Assembly: GCA_034006035.1 (NCBI GenBank) | Contig: JAVETN010000003.1 | Span: forward strand, 138,472-202,471 | Source of the DNA: Desulforegulaceae bacterium | GTDB lineage: Bacteria > Desulfobacterota > Desulfobacteria > Desulfobacterales > JACKCP01 | Reading direction: 5' to 3' | Length of the DNA: 64,000 nucleotides | In this document: positions 51,248-60,902 of the stretch, one piece after another | How the letters are laid out: the number at the start of each line of letters is the position of its first letter | How positions within the stretch are numbered: the first letter of the stretch is position 1 | Notes under the pieces: generated by a model | Seen by the model: the letters and a program-made list of their open reading frames with translations, nothing else | What the model was told of the DNA's origin: nothing | The model's database searches: none | Position numbers and translations under genes: made by a program

Positions 51248-51275
51248 TTGATTTTTTTTATTGAAAATATATGAT
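51248..51275 (+). promoter_or_regulatory. candidate sigma-70 promoter of the SRP RNA
   Basis: TTGATT (51248-51253), 16-base spacer, TATGAT (51270-51275), about 20 bases before the RNA. A 9-bp dyad ATTGAAAAT / ATTTTCAAT (51260-51268, 51285-51293) overlaps it. Confidence 0.5.
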
Positions 51276-51295
51276 GTAGTCAAAATTTTCAATGA

Positions 51296-51437
51296 AAAGC
51301 CCCAAAGTCATCCTGACCGGCCGCCGTGTAACAGACGGTTGTGAACCTCGTCAGGCCTGGAAGGGAGCAGCGATAAGCGATTCTTTGTCTGTGTCGCGGA
51401 TCGATCCCGGTCAGGATGACTTTGGGGCTTTTTTTTC
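51296..51437 (+). ncRNA. ffs: signal recognition particle RNA (4.5S-like, small bacterial type)
   Basis: The conserved SRP loop is plain: GTGAACCTCGTCAGGCCTGG, then AAGGGAGCAGCGATAAGCG (51341-51379), the Ffh-binding tetraloop/asymmetric-loop region. The RNA folds back fully: 25 bases at 51296-51320 pair with 51407-51431, and the long stem ends in a run of T, so the outer stem also acts as terminator. Binds Ffh to target membrane proteins. Located between tilS and grpE. Confidence 0.95.
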
Positions 51438-51501
51438 TTTAAGTCCCTCCACTTAGGCATATTTTCAAAATAAAACCCTTAAGAATTAGCTTTTACTTTT
51501 C

Positions 51502-51567
51502 TTGACAAGCTGTTTTTCCGTCTTATTTTTCCCAACAGATTGAGTATGATTGTTTTTACACTATAAA
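51502..51567 (+). promoter_or_regulatory. two candidate promoters of grpE-dnaK
   Basis: TTGACA (51502-51507)-16-TATTTT (51524-51529), and TTGAGT (51540-51545)-16-TATAAA (51562-51567). No CIRCE element (TTAGCACTC dyad) is seen, so HrcA control is unlikely at this locus. Confidence 0.45.
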
Positions 51568-51606
51568 AAATTGAAATAATTAATAAAGTTTTGATGGGGG
51601 AGAGTT

Positions 51607-52329
51607 TTGGAAGAAAATAATAAGACATCCCGGAAAATTGATATTGATGATGGCTCTGAAGATTCTTTTGAAAAAGCTGAGCCAGAAGAAAAAATCAATT
51701 TAGATTCTTGCTTTGAAAGTCATGATGCGGAAAAAGAAAATCAGGAGTTTGAAAGTGGTTTGGAAGAAAAAGAAGCTGATTCAATAGAGCAGCCTGATGA
51801 AATTGTTCTGCTTAAAAAAAGGCTTGAGGAAGCTGAAGAAAAATCCAGGGAATCAAATGACAAGTATATTCGAGCTCATGCAGAGCTGGAAAACTTTAAA
51901 AAAAGAACCAATAGAGAAGTCAATGAGTTTAAAAAATATGCGGTAGAAGCAATAGTAAAACAGCTTCTTCCTGTGATTGACAATCTTGAAAGAGCAGTGC
52001 TTTCCGCTGAATCTTCAGGAGAAACTGAATCATCTCAGATAACTCAGGGAATAAAAATGACCTTGAAAGAAGTTGAAAGAGTATTTGATCAGTTCAGTAT
52101 TAAATCTGTTGATGCCCAGGGAGAAAAATTTGACCCCTTATACCATATGGCAGTGGGGCAGGAAGAGCGGGATGATGTTGAAGCAAACATAGTAGTTAAG
52201 CAGTTTCAAAAAGGATATCTTCTCCATGAAAGACTTATAAGACCAGCAATGGTTATAGTTTCTACAGGAAAGTCTATGGAAAGAGCAGATAATGAAAATT
52301 TGGACAAAGAAAATAATAGCGGTGAATAA
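51607..52329 (+). CDS. grpE: GrpE nucleotide exchange factor
   Basis: 240 residues, TTG start after GGGGGAG. A long acidic N-terminus (1-60), then a coiled coil (about 65-120, LKKRLEEAEEKSRESNDKYIRAHAELENFKKRTNRE) and the C-terminal beta domain (FDPLYHMAVGQEERDDVEANIVVKQFQKGYLLHERLIRPAMV). Promotes ADP release from DnaK. Directly followed by dnaK (39 bases). Confidence 0.95.
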   Translation: MEENNKTSRKIDIDDGSEDSFEKAEPEEKINLDSCFESHDAEKENQEFESGLEEKEADSIEQPDEIVLLKKRLEEAEEKSRESNDKYIRAHAELENFKKRTNREVNEFKKYAVEAIVKQLLPVIDNLERAVLSAESSGETESSQITQGIKMTLKEVERVFDQFSIKSVDAQGEKFDPLYHMAVGQEERDDVEANIVVKQFQKGYLLHERLIRPAMVIVSTGKSMERADNENLDKENNSGE

Positions 52330-52368
52330 TTCAGTAATAACCGCGGGATAAGATAAGGAGATTTTAAA

Positions 52369-54294
52369 ATGGGTAAAATTATAGGAATAGATTTAGGTAC
52401 AACAAACTCTTGTGTTTCAGTTATGGAAGGCGGAGAGCCCAAAGTTATAACAACAGCAGATGGCGGAAGAACCATGCCTTCAATGGTGGCATTGACTGAC
52501 AGCGATGAAAGAGTTGTGGGGCAGATTGCAAAAAGACAGGCAATTACAAACCCTGAAAATACAGTGTTTGGTGCAAAAAGACTGGTGGGAAGGAAATTTA
52601 ATTCTCCTGAGGTTCAAAGAGATCAAAAAAACCTTCCCTATGAAATAAAAGAAGCAGACAATGGTGATGTCCGGGTTGTTTTAAGAGACAAGCAGTTCAG
52701 TCCTGCCGAGATTTCATCTTTTATTCTTGCAGAAATAAAAAGAACAGCAGAAGCTTATCTTGGCGAGCCTGTAACAGATGCTGTAATTACAGTTCCTGCT
52801 TATTTTAATGACAGCCAGAGACAGGCAACAAAAGATGCAGGTAAAATTGCAGGGCTTAATGTTCAAAGAATTATAAACGAGCCTACTGCTGCTTCTTTGG
52901 CATACGGGCTTGATAAGAAATCAGAGGAAGTCATAGCAGTATTTGATCTTGGCGGTGGAACCTTTGATATTTCAATTCTTGAAATAGGAGACGGTGTTTT
53001 TGAAGTTAAGGCCACAAACGGTGATACCCATCTTGGCGGTGACGACTTTGACCTTTTGGTAATTAACTGGCTTGCAGATGAATTTAAAAAAGACAATGGA
53101 ATTGATTTAAGAAATGATAAAATGGCGTTGCAGCGTTTAAAGGAAGCAGCTGAAAAAGCAAAGATGGAACTTTCATCTTCAGTTGAAACAGATATAAATC
53201 TTCCTTTTATAACAGCTGATCAGTCAGGCCCAAAGCATCTTCAGATCAAGCTTTCAAGATCAAAACTTGAATCTTTAGTGGGAGATCTTCTTGCAAGAAT
53301 TGACGGACCCTGCCTTACAGCCATCAAGGACTCTGGACTTTCAAAGGATAAAATCAATGAGGTTATTCTTGTTGGTGGTATGACTAGAATGCCAGCTGTT
53401 CAGGAAAGAGTTAAAAATCTTTTTGGCAGAGAGCCCCATAAAGGAGTAAACCCCGATGAAGTTGTGGCCATCGGAGCTGCAATTCAGGGCGGTGTTTTAC
53501 AAGGTGATGTAAAAGACGTTCTTCTTCTTGATGTAACTCCTCTTTCTCTTGGGATTGAAACCCTTGGCGGAGTTATGACAAAGCTTATTGAAAAAAACAC
53601 CACTATTCCTACAAGAAAAAGTCAGGTGTTTTCAACAGCTGATGACAATCAGCCTGCTGTTTCAATTCATGTGCTCCAAGGTGAGCGTGAAATGGCTTCA
53701 GACAATAAGACTCTAGGAAAATTTGAGCTTACAGATATTCCTCCTGCACCAAGGGGAATGCCTCAGATTGAGGTGACTTTTGACATTGATGCCAACGGAA
53801 TAGTTGCTGTTTCTGCAAAAGACAAAGGCACAGGAAAAGAACAGTCAATTAAAATTACAGCGTCCAGCGGCCTTTCAGATGAAGATATTGAAAACCTTGT
53901 TAAGGAAGCTGAGCTTCACGCAGAAGAAGATAAGAAAAAACGCAAATTGGTTGAAGCTAAAAACCAGGCTGATGCAGTAATTTATCAGACAGAAAAATCT
54001 CTTAAGGATGTTGGAGATAAAGTTGATGCCGAAACCAAGGCAAATATTGAGTCCCATGTAGAAAAACTTAAGGTGAAGATAGAAGGCACTGATGTTGAAG
54101 AAATAAATAAAGCAACTCAGGAGCTTACAGAAGCATCCCATAAACTTGCTGAAAAAATTTATCAGCAGCAGGCAGAGCAGGGCCAGGCCGAAGCAGGTTC
54201 AGCAGATCCTGCCCAGGGAGAGTCAGCAAGTCCTTCTGACGATGATGATGTTGTTGATGCAGATTTTGAAGAAGTAAAAGACGATAAAAAATAA
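52369..54294 (+). CDS. dnaK: chaperone DnaK (Hsp70)
   Basis: 641 residues. [15 protein letters not shown] (phosphate 1), [41 protein letters not shown]-type phosphate 2, [12 protein letters not shown] adenosine motif, interdomain linker [13 protein letters not shown], substrate-binding domain and lid, ending in an acidic EEVKD-like tail. No frameshift. A clear terminator follows. dnaJ is not adjacent. Confidence 0.97.
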   Translation: MGKIIGIDLGTTNSCVSVMEGGEPKVITTADGGRTMPSMVALTDSDERVVGQIAKRQAITNPENTVFGAKRLVGRKFNSPEVQRDQKNLPYEIKEADNGDVRVVLRDKQFSPAEISSFILAEIKRTAEAYLGEPVTDAVITVPAYFNDSQRQATKDAGKIAGLNVQRIINEPTAASLAYGLDKKSEEVIAVFDLGGGTFDISILEIGDGVFEVKATNGDTHLGGDDFDLLVINWLADEFKKDNGIDLRNDKMALQRLKEAAEKAKMELSSSVETDINLPFITADQSGPKHLQIKLSRSKLESLVGDLLARIDGPCLTAIKDSGLSKDKINEVILVGGMTRMPAVQERVKNLFGREPHKGVNPDEVVAIGAAIQGGVLQGDVKDVLLLDVTPLSLGIETLGGVMTKLIEKNTTIPTRKSQVFSTADDNQPAVSIHVLQGEREMASDNKTLGKFELTDIPPAPRGMPQIEVTFDIDANGIVAVSAKDKGTGKEQSIKITASSGLSDEDIENLVKEAELHAEEDKKKRKLVEAKNQADAVIYQTEKSLKDVGDKVDAETKANIESHVEKLKVKIEGTDVEEINKATQELTEASHKLAEKIYQQQAEQGQAEAGSADPAQGESASPSDDDDVVDADFEEVKDDKK

Positions 54295-54319
54295 AATTAG
54301 TTAAAATATAAATTATTTA

Positions 54320-54357
54320 AAAGCCCTGAAAGGTTAATCCCTGCAGGGCTTTTTTTG
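54320..54357 (+). terminator. rho-independent terminator of grpE-dnaK
   Basis: 9-bp stem AAAGCCCTG / CAGGGCTTT (54320-54328, 54344-54352) running into seven T. Confidence 0.85.
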
Positions 54358-54374
54358 TTTTTATCAAATTAATT

Positions 54375-54440
54375 TGGTCATTTGACCATTATAGACTTGA
54401 AATTATTGTTTTTTATATGTATATTTAGTTATCAAATGAC
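54375..54440 (+). promoter_or_regulatory. promoter and candidate operators of the DUF134 gene
   Basis: TTGAAA (54397-54402), 17-base spacer, TATATT (54420-54425). Just upstream of the -35 is the dyad TGGTCA-TT-TGACCA (54375-54388), and over the start site is TCAAATGAC (54432-54440), whose complement GTCATTTGA lies inside the upstream dyad (54377-54385). The two sites flank the promoter, as expected for autoregulation by the DUF134 protein. Confidence 0.6.
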
Positions 54441-54454
54441 AATCAAGGTGGGTT

Positions 54455-54802
54455 ATGACCAGGTATAAAAAAAAACGTTTTATTTCAAGAAAGCCAGAAA
54501 ATCAGGTTTTTGCACCTTTGGGAAATTCTTTTAAAGAAGAGCTTGTCTTATCCCTTGAAGGTTTTGAAGCAATAAGGCTTTCTGACTATGAAAATCTTAA
54601 TCAGGAAACAGCTTCAAAAATTATGGGAGTATCAAGACAAACCTATGGAAGAATTCTTAGAGAGGCAAGGCAGATAATAGCCGAAGCCCTTGTTGTAGGA
54701 AAAAAAATAAACATAAGCGGAGGGCATTACCAGCTCAGAAGTGAAAAAGGAAATAGAAGACGCTTCAGAGGTGGACAAAGCAGGAATCCTGATTTTGAAT
54801 AA
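54455..54802 (+). CDS. DUF134 family predicted DNA-binding protein
   Basis: 115 residues. LEGFEAIRLSDYENLNQETASKIMGVSRQTYGRILREARQIIAEALVVGKKINISGGHY is the conserved DUF134 HTH block. The basic C-terminus (RRRFRGG) may contact DNA. Function is not known. It commonly pairs with a DUF5320 gene and NifB/NifX-type genes; here DUF5320 follows by 24 bases. Confidence 0.88.
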   Translation: MTRYKKKRFISRKPENQVFAPLGNSFKEELVLSLEGFEAIRLSDYENLNQETASKIMGVSRQTYGRILREARQIIAEALVVGKKINISGGHYQLRSEKGNRRRFRGGQSRNPDFE

Positions 54803-54826
54803 AAAAACTTAAACAGGAGGTGTATT

Positions 54827-55039
54827 ATGCCAGGAATGGATAAAACAGGCCCAAACGGAGCAGGTCCAATGACAGGTGGGGCAAGAGGTTATTGTTCGGG
54901 AAATTTTCAGGGAGCTCGCAATCCTTCAGGTTATGGATATGGAAGGGGAGGAGGTTTTAGAAGAAGATTTTTTAATAGAAACAATAATTTCCAAAATCCT
55001 TTGCCAAATTTTCAAAATGGATCAGAAGTCGAAGAATAA
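54827..55039 (+). CDS. DUF5320 family small Gly/Asn-rich protein
   Basis: 70 residues, starting MPGMDKTGPNGAGPMTGGARGYCSG (the DUF5320 signature MPxxDxTGPxGxGPMTGRGxGxC), followed by a glycine/arginine stretch and an asparagine/phenylalanine-rich tail. One cysteine in the signature. No known function, though homologues accompany NifX-like proteins. AGGAGG ribosome site. Confidence 0.85.
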   Translation: MPGMDKTGPNGAGPMTGGARGYCSGNFQGARNPSGYGYGRGGGFRRRFFNRNNNFQNPLPNFQNGSEVEE

Positions 55040-55047
55040 ATAACTAC

Positions 55048-55070
55048 TCAGGGCAGCTTAGCTGTCCTGA
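55048..55070 (+). terminator. hairpin after the DUF5320 gene
   Basis: TCAGGGCAGC / GCTGTCCTGA, 10-bp stem with one G-U pair, 3-nt loop, then TTGATTTTAG. A weak T tract, so a partial terminator at most. Confidence 0.5.
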
Positions 55071-55322
55071 TTGATTTTAGCTTTAAACATTTTTTAAAAT
55101 ATTTAAAGTTTTAAACCTCACCTCAATAAAAATCATCTGTTAATTATTTAACAACACCGGTTTATTCATTTATTTAAAAACAAATCCCCAAAAGATAAAA
55201 TCAGTTCCAAGTATTGTTTCACAAATTTGTTTTCAAATTTGTAAATTCTAAGTTTGTTATGCTAAGTATAAGTTTAAAATTTTGCATATTAATTTTGAAA
55301 ATTTAAAAGGCGGGGGCAAGTT

Positions 55323-57788
55323 GTGCAGGACTTTATAAATCATGAATTAAACCTTGCAGGAAAATTTGTAGAAGAAACAGGAGCTAATATTTTTCTTACG
55401 GGAAAGGCTGGAACAGGTAAAACAACTTTTTTGGGAGAAACAGCAAAGACAACAGCCAAAAGGTTTATTGTCACAGGACCAACCGGAGTTGCTGCAATAA
55501 ATGCAAAAGGAGTGACCCTTCATTCTTTTTTTCAGCTTCCTTTTACCCCGTTTATTCCGGGCTCAGACCTTGGGGACAGAAGATTTAAATTAAGTAAGGA
55601 AAAAAGAAATATAATTAAAAATTTAGATCTTTTAATCATTGATGAAATAAGCATGGTCCGCTCTGATGTCTTAGATTCAATTGACCTGGTCTTAAGGAGT
55701 TTTAAAAACAGTCCAAAGCCCTTTGGAGGGGTTCAGCTTTTAATGATAGGTGATCTTCACCAGCTTTCTCCTGTGGTAAAAAGGAATGAATGGGAAATTT
55801 TGAAAAATTATTATGATTCCCCTTATTTTTTCAGCAGCCACTCTTTGAAAAACACTGAATTTATAACAATTGAACTCAAGCATATTTATCGTCAAAAAGA
55901 TGAAAAATTTATAAATATCTTAAATAAACTAAGAGATAATGATTTTGATAATCAGATAAAAAGTGAGCTTGAAAAAAGATATATAAAAGATTTTGTTCCT
56001 GAAAAAAATGAGGGTTATATGATTTTAACCACCCATAACAGGGCAGCAGAGTGTTTTAATCAGGAAAGAATGGAGGAAATTGAAGAAAAAGAATTTTATT
56101 TCAATGCTGATATTTCAGGTGATTTTCCAGTCAATAATTATCCGGCTCCTGAGGTTTTAAATCTTAAAAAAGGTGCCCAGGTAATGTTTTTAAGAAATGA
56201 TCCCTCACCTGAAAAGCTGTATTTCAATGGAAAAACCGGAATTGTAACAAAAATAGATAAAGAAAAAATCAAGGTTTTTTGTCCTGATGATAAAAAAGAA
56301 ATCAAGGTTTTTCCTTTGGAATGGGAAAATATAAAATACGGACTTGGGGATGATAATGAAATAAAGTCTGAAATTACAGGAAAGTTTATTCAGTTTCCTG
56401 TAAAGCCTGCCTGGGCAATAACTATTCATAAAAGTCAGGGGCTTACATTTGAAAAGGCAGTTATTGACGCCCAGGATGCTTTTACCCACGGCCAGATTTA
56501 TGTTGCCTTGAGCAGATGTACAACTCTTGAAGGCCTTGTTTTAAGTTCTCCACTTTTAAATCTTCCGGGAACCGACAAAATGGTAGAAGATTTTTATAAT
56601 AACCTTGAACCAGGCCTTTATCTTGAGAAATTTCTTGAAAGTTCAAAAAAAAGCTATCAGCAAAAGCTTATTTTTGAGTGTTTTGATTTTTCATTGTTTG
56701 ACAGGTTTTTCAGGCGATTTTATTTTTTTTGTAAAAGCAATTCAAATACAATCTTTTTATCAAATTCAGAAAAAATAGAAGAAATTAAAAAAATTGCAGA
56801 AGATGATATTTTTTCTGTATCTGAAAAATTTAAAAATCAGCTGGGTAAAATGTTTGGATCAAAAATCCTGCCTGAAAAAGATAGTTCCCTTATTGGAAGG
56901 ATAGGTAAAGCTTCTCAATGGTTTTTTGAGCGGGTGGAAAAAATAAATGATTTTTTAGAAAAATTAAGTTTTGAAACAGACAACAAAGAAATAAAAAAGC
57001 AGCTTGATTATTCATATAAAAACCTTTTTCAGGAAACACTTATAAAAAAAGCATCAGTAAAATCCTGCGAAAACGGGTTTAGTCCTTTGTTTTATTTAAA
57101 ATCTGTTTCAAAAGCACAAACAGATTTTACTCCACCAAAAAAAAAGAAAGATTCATTACCTTTGTTTGAAGAATCAGATATTGAACATGGCGAAGTGTTT
57201 TCTCTTTTAAAAAAATGGAGAGCAAAAAAAGCAGGGGAAGAAAATCTCCCCCATTATCAGATACTTCATCAAAGTGTGATAATCCAGATTTCCATAATTC
57301 TTCCGGAAAATGAAAAAGAGTTGATGAAAATAAAGGGAGTAGGGCCTAAAACCAATGAAAAATACGGAAAAGAGCTTCTTGAAATTGTAAATAATTATAG
57401 AAAAATAAATAAAATTGAAAAAGTAGAGCTTCCAGAATTTGAAGAAAAACCTAAAAATGTAAAAAAGAATAAAACCCCAAAAGAGGACACTAAAACAATA
57501 AGTTTTAATTTATACAAAAAAGGTCTTTCCATTGAAGAAATTGCCAGGGAAAGGGGTTTTGTTCCAGCAACAATTGAAGGACATTTAAGTTTTTTTGTAG
57601 AAAAAGGAGAGCTTAATCTTAATGAATTAATTTCAGAAGACAAAAAAGATAAAATAATTCAAGAAATTAAAAATCAAAAAGATCAACTTGGTTTTAAACA
57701 AATTAAAGAAAATTTAGGCAATGAATATTCCTATGGAGAAATAAAAATGGTTGTTTCTCATCTTAAGTTTCTTGAAACTAAAGATTAG
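55323..57788 (+). CDS. PIF1-like helicase with C-terminal HRDC and helix-turn-helix domains
   Basis: 821 residues, GTG start. PIF1/RecD-type SF1B helicase at 1-430: Walker A GKAGTGKT (27-34), LLIIDEISMV, GDLHQLSPV and a late HKSQGLTFEKAVID motif with VALSRCTTLEGL. A divergent middle, then an HRDC-like fold (about 640-700: NLPHYQILHQSVI, ELMKIKGVGPKTNEKYG), then a duplicated HTH/RQC-like tail (ISFNLYKKGLSIEEIARERG; LGNEYSYGEIKMVVSHL). A 5'-3' DNA helicase of the kind that unwinds G4 or replication blocks; biological role unknown. Its terminal domains resemble RecQ. Confidence 0.85.
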   Translation: MQDFINHELNLAGKFVEETGANIFLTGKAGTGKTTFLGETAKTTAKRFIVTGPTGVAAINAKGVTLHSFFQLPFTPFIPGSDLGDRRFKLSKEKRNIIKNLDLLIIDEISMVRSDVLDSIDLVLRSFKNSPKPFGGVQLLMIGDLHQLSPVVKRNEWEILKNYYDSPYFFSSHSLKNTEFITIELKHIYRQKDEKFINILNKLRDNDFDNQIKSELEKRYIKDFVPEKNEGYMILTTHNRAAECFNQERMEEIEEKEFYFNADISGDFPVNNYPAPEVLNLKKGAQVMFLRNDPSPEKLYFNGKTGIVTKIDKEKIKVFCPDDKKEIKVFPLEWENIKYGLGDDNEIKSEITGKFIQFPVKPAWAITIHKSQGLTFEKAVIDAQDAFTHGQIYVALSRCTTLEGLVLSSPLLNLPGTDKMVEDFYNNLEPGLYLEKFLESSKKSYQQKLIFECFDFSLFDRFFRRFYFFCKSNSNTIFLSNSEKIEEIKKIAEDDIFSVSEKFKNQLGKMFGSKILPEKDSSLIGRIGKASQWFFERVEKINDFLEKLSFETDNKEIKKQLDYSYKNLFQETLIKKASVKSCENGFSPLFYLKSVSKAQTDFTPPKKKKDSLPLFEESDIEHGEVFSLLKKWRAKKAGEENLPHYQILHQSVIIQISIILPENEKELMKIKGVGPKTNEKYGKELLEIVNNYRKINKIEKVELPEFEEKPKNVKKNKTPKEDTKTISFNLYKKGLSIEEIARERGFVPATIEGHLSFFVEKGELNLNELISEDKKDKIIQEIKNQKDQLGFKQIKENLGNEYSYGEIKMVVSHLKFLETKD

Positions 57789-57800
57789 TTTTATATAAAA

Positions 57801-60800
57801 TCAGCTGACTTCTTCAGTTTGAAAAACAAAATTAAAGGCTTTTTTAAGATCTTCTGTCACAAGATAAAAACAAGGAACCATGACAAGGGTGATTATAGTT
57901 GCAAATAAAACTCCAAATCCAAGGGAAATTGCCATTGGAATAAGAAACCTTGCCTGTCTTGAAGTCTCCATAATCATTGGCATAAGTCCGCAAAATGTTG
58001 TCAGAGTTGTTAGCATTATCGGCCTGAATCTTAAAATTGCTGAATTGTAAACAGCATTTGCTGGTAATTCGCCTTCCCTGGTTTTTCTATTTGTAAAATC
58101 AATTAAAACAAGGGAGCCGTTAACAACAACTCCTGAAAGAGCAACTATTCCAAAAATACTCATTACGCTTAGGGAGTATCCCATAATAAGATGGCCTATT
58201 ACAGCACCGATTATTCCAAAAGGAATGCAAACCATTATTATTACAGGCTGAAAATAACTTTTGAATGGGATAGCAAGAAGAGCATAAATAAGTAAAAGGG
58301 CAAATAAAAGGCCCTGGATAAGGCTTTGAATACTGTCTCTTATTTCTGCCTGGGTTCCTTCAAAGCTATAGGTTAAAAGAGGGGTTTTTTCTAAAAGTCC
58401 TGGAAGAACATCTTTTTCAAGATTTGCAGTTAAGATGTCTGCCTGTGATCTTGGGAAAATATCTGCTGTAACTGAAACAACTCTTTTTCCTTCTTCACGG
58501 TTTATTGATGTAAATGCCCTTGAATAACTTATTTGGGCAGCATCTCTTAAAAGAATTTCACCTTTGGGAGCATTTAAAACAAGGTTTTCAAGAGTTGCTT
58601 CATAATTTCTTTCTTTTTCAGGAAGTTTTACCATAACGCTTATTTCATCTTGACTTCTTAAAAATGAAAGTGCTTTTTTTCCGTAAACCGCATTTCTTAC
58701 CTGACTGGCAATTTCCCTTGAAGTAAGACCCATTCTTTTCCCTGCCGGGAGAATTGAAAGATCAATTTGACGTTTTCCACTGGCAGAACCATTGTCTATA
58801 TCAGAAACTCCTTCATAGTTTTCAAGCTTTTTTGCCAGCTCTTTTCCTGCATTTTCAAGAATATCTTTATTGGGATGTGAAAGTCTTATTGTAATTGCTT
58901 TTCCCGATCCCGGGCCTCCTCTGTCAGACTCAAAGGAAATTGTTTCAATTCCTGTAAGATTTCCAGTACGTTTTCTCCATTTGTTTGAAAATTCAGTTGT
59001 ACTTATGGGCCTTTTATCTGCATCTGTAAGATAAACTCTTAAGCTTATTGTATTTTCACGTATAAGAGAAAAAATTCCCTGGCTTAATTCTTCTTTTCCG
59101 TTTTCCTCAACAATCTGATTTGCACCGTCAATAAGAATTTTTTCAATTTTTCTTACATTTTCATGGGAAGATCCAATAGGAAGAACTGCATTAGCATAAA
59201 CATAGTCAGATTCAACAGAAGGAAAAAGAGTCATTCCCATTCTGCCTGATTTTATATACCCTCCAAAGCCCAGAAGAATTGCAAGGCAAAAAGCTATTAC
59301 ATTATATTTGTTTTTAATGGCAAATTTTAAAAATTTGCCATAAATATTTTCAATAAAAGATTCAAAGGCTGTGCTAAAACGATTTTGTAACTTGTTTATA
59401 AAATGAAGAATTCCTTTTTTTCTTAAAGGTTTTTGATGGCCAAGATGGGCAGGAAGGATCAAAAGACTTTCAATCAGAGACACAGCAAAGACACAGGCCA
59501 CTACAATAGGAATTGATTTAAAGATTTTTCCCATGAATCCAGGGATAAAAAGCAGGGGGAGAAAAGTTATAATATTGGTGGTAACACTGAAAAATACAGG
59601 GGTAGCAACTTCTTTTACTCCATAGACTGAAGATTGGAAAATTGAAAATCCCTTCTGTCTAGAGCTGTAAATATTTTCGCCTACAACAATGGCATCATCA
59701 ACAACAATTCCAAGTGTAATTATAAAAGCAAACATGGTTATCATGTTTATGCTGAAGTCTGTAAATGGGAAAATAAGGAAAGCTCCTGAAAATGAGACAA
59801 GAATTCCAAGGCTTACCCAGAAAGCAAGTCTGATTTCAAGGAAAAGAGCAAGAAGAATAAAAACAAGGAAAAGTCCCTGAAATGCATTTTTTAATAAAAG
59901 TGCTCCCCTTTGCTTGAAGGTGTCTGATCTGTCCCTTAAAACTGAAAGCTGTAAATCTCCTGGAAGTTCTGAGTTTATTTCAGCCATTATTTCTTTGGCG
60001 GCTTTAGAGACCTGAATGGGAGTTTGATCTCCAACTCTGTAAACATCAATCAAAAGGGCATTTTTTCCATTAAATCCTGCAGTGACAAAGGAATCTTCAA
60101 AACCTTCCTTAACAATTGCCAGATCTCCAAGCAAAACTCTTTCCCCGCTTGCCGTGGTGATTATGGGAAGTTTTTTGTATTCTTTGGCTTTTTCCTTTAA
60201 ATCTTTGACTCTTACAAGAAGGTCTCCTCCTTTTGTTCTTAAGTTCCCAGCTCCTACATCAAGAGATGAGGCTTTTATGGAAGAGGCAATATCTTCAATT
60301 TTTAAATTATATTTTCTTAAATTAGCCTGGGGAACTTCAATGTGAATTTCCCTGTCCCTTGAACCGCTTAATTCTATCTGGGTGATGTCTGAACTTTGCA
60401 AAAGTCTGTCTTTTATGTTTTCGGCTGTGTCTCTTAGAACAATATCATTTTCAGAGCCCCATAAAACCAGATCAAGAACTCCTCTTTTTCTTTCAGCAAT
60501 TGATACCTTTGGATCTTCGGTTTCATCGGGAAAGGAACTTATTCTGTCAACTTCCTTTTCAACTTCCTGCCATAGTCTTATAATATCAGCAGATTTTAAT
60601 GCCTCAATAATAACTCTGCCTGAACCTTCAGAAGCAGTGGAGCTTATACTTTCTATTCCTTCAAGTCCTTCAATTGCTTCTTCTATTGGAAGAATTATTC
60701 CTTTTTCAACTTCTTCGGGGCTTGCTCCGGGATAGGCAACTGAAACAATCACTGAATCAGGATCAAATTCAGGGAAAACTTCTTGTTTTATATTCAGTCC

Positions 60801-60902
60801 CATAATAATTCCCCCAACCAGAAGAACTATCATTAGAATATTTGCAGCAACTGAGTTGGAAGCCATCCAACCTAAAATGCCTTTGTTTGTGAATTCGTTC
60901 AT
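57801..60902 (-). CDS. RND-family efflux transporter permease (AcrB/HAE1 type)
   Basis: 1033 residues. TM1 about 15-35, two large periplasmic loops, conserved TM4 segment with TLGIVVDDAIVVGENIY (the proton-relay aspartates), C-terminal GVVVNGSLVLIDFTN. It ends 12 bases from the convergent helicase gene. Inner-membrane proton antiporter of a tripartite pump. Its start overlaps the adaptor gene by 4 bases. Confidence 0.93.
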   Translation of the reverse strand: MNEFTNKGILGWMASNSVAANILMIVLLVGGIIMGLNIKQEVFPEFDPDSVIVSVAYPGASPEEVEKGIILPIEEAIEGLEGIESISSTASEGSGRVIIEALKSADIIRLWQEVEKEVDRISSFPDETEDPKVSIAERKRGVLDLVLWGSENDIVLRDTAENIKDRLLQSSDITQIELSGSRDREIHIEVPQANLRKYNLKIEDIASSIKASSLDVGAGNLRTKGGDLLVRVKDLKEKAKEYKKLPIITTASGERVLLGDLAIVKEGFEDSFVTAGFNGKNALLIDVYRVGDQTPIQVSKAAKEIMAEINSELPGDLQLSVLRDRSDTFKQRGALLLKNAFQGLFLVFILLALFLEIRLAFWVSLGILVSFSGAFLIFPFTDFSINMITMFAFIITLGIVVDDAIVVGENIYSSRQKGFSIFQSSVYGVKEVATPVFFSVTTNIITFLPLLFIPGFMGKIFKSIPIVVACVFAVSLIESLLILPAHLGHQKPLRKKGILHFINKLQNRFSTAFESFIENIYGKFLKFAIKNKYNVIAFCLAILLGFGGYIKSGRMGMTLFPSVESDYVYANAVLPIGSSHENVRKIEKILIDGANQIVEENGKEELSQGIFSLIRENTISLRVYLTDADKRPISTTEFSNKWRKRTGNLTGIETISFESDRGGPGSGKAITIRLSHPNKDILENAGKELAKKLENYEGVSDIDNGSASGKRQIDLSILPAGKRMGLTSREIASQVRNAVYGKKALSFLRSQDEISVMVKLPEKERNYEATLENLVLNAPKGEILLRDAAQISYSRAFTSINREEGKRVVSVTADIFPRSQADILTANLEKDVLPGLLEKTPLLTYSFEGTQAEIRDSIQSLIQGLLFALLLIYALLAIPFKSYFQPVIIMVCIPFGIIGAVIGHLIMGYSLSVMSIFGIVALSGVVVNGSLVLIDFTNRKTREGELPANAVYNSAILRFRPIMLTTLTTFCGLMPMIMETSRQARFLIPMAISLGFGVLFATIITLVMVPCFYLVTEDLKKAFNFVFQTEEVS

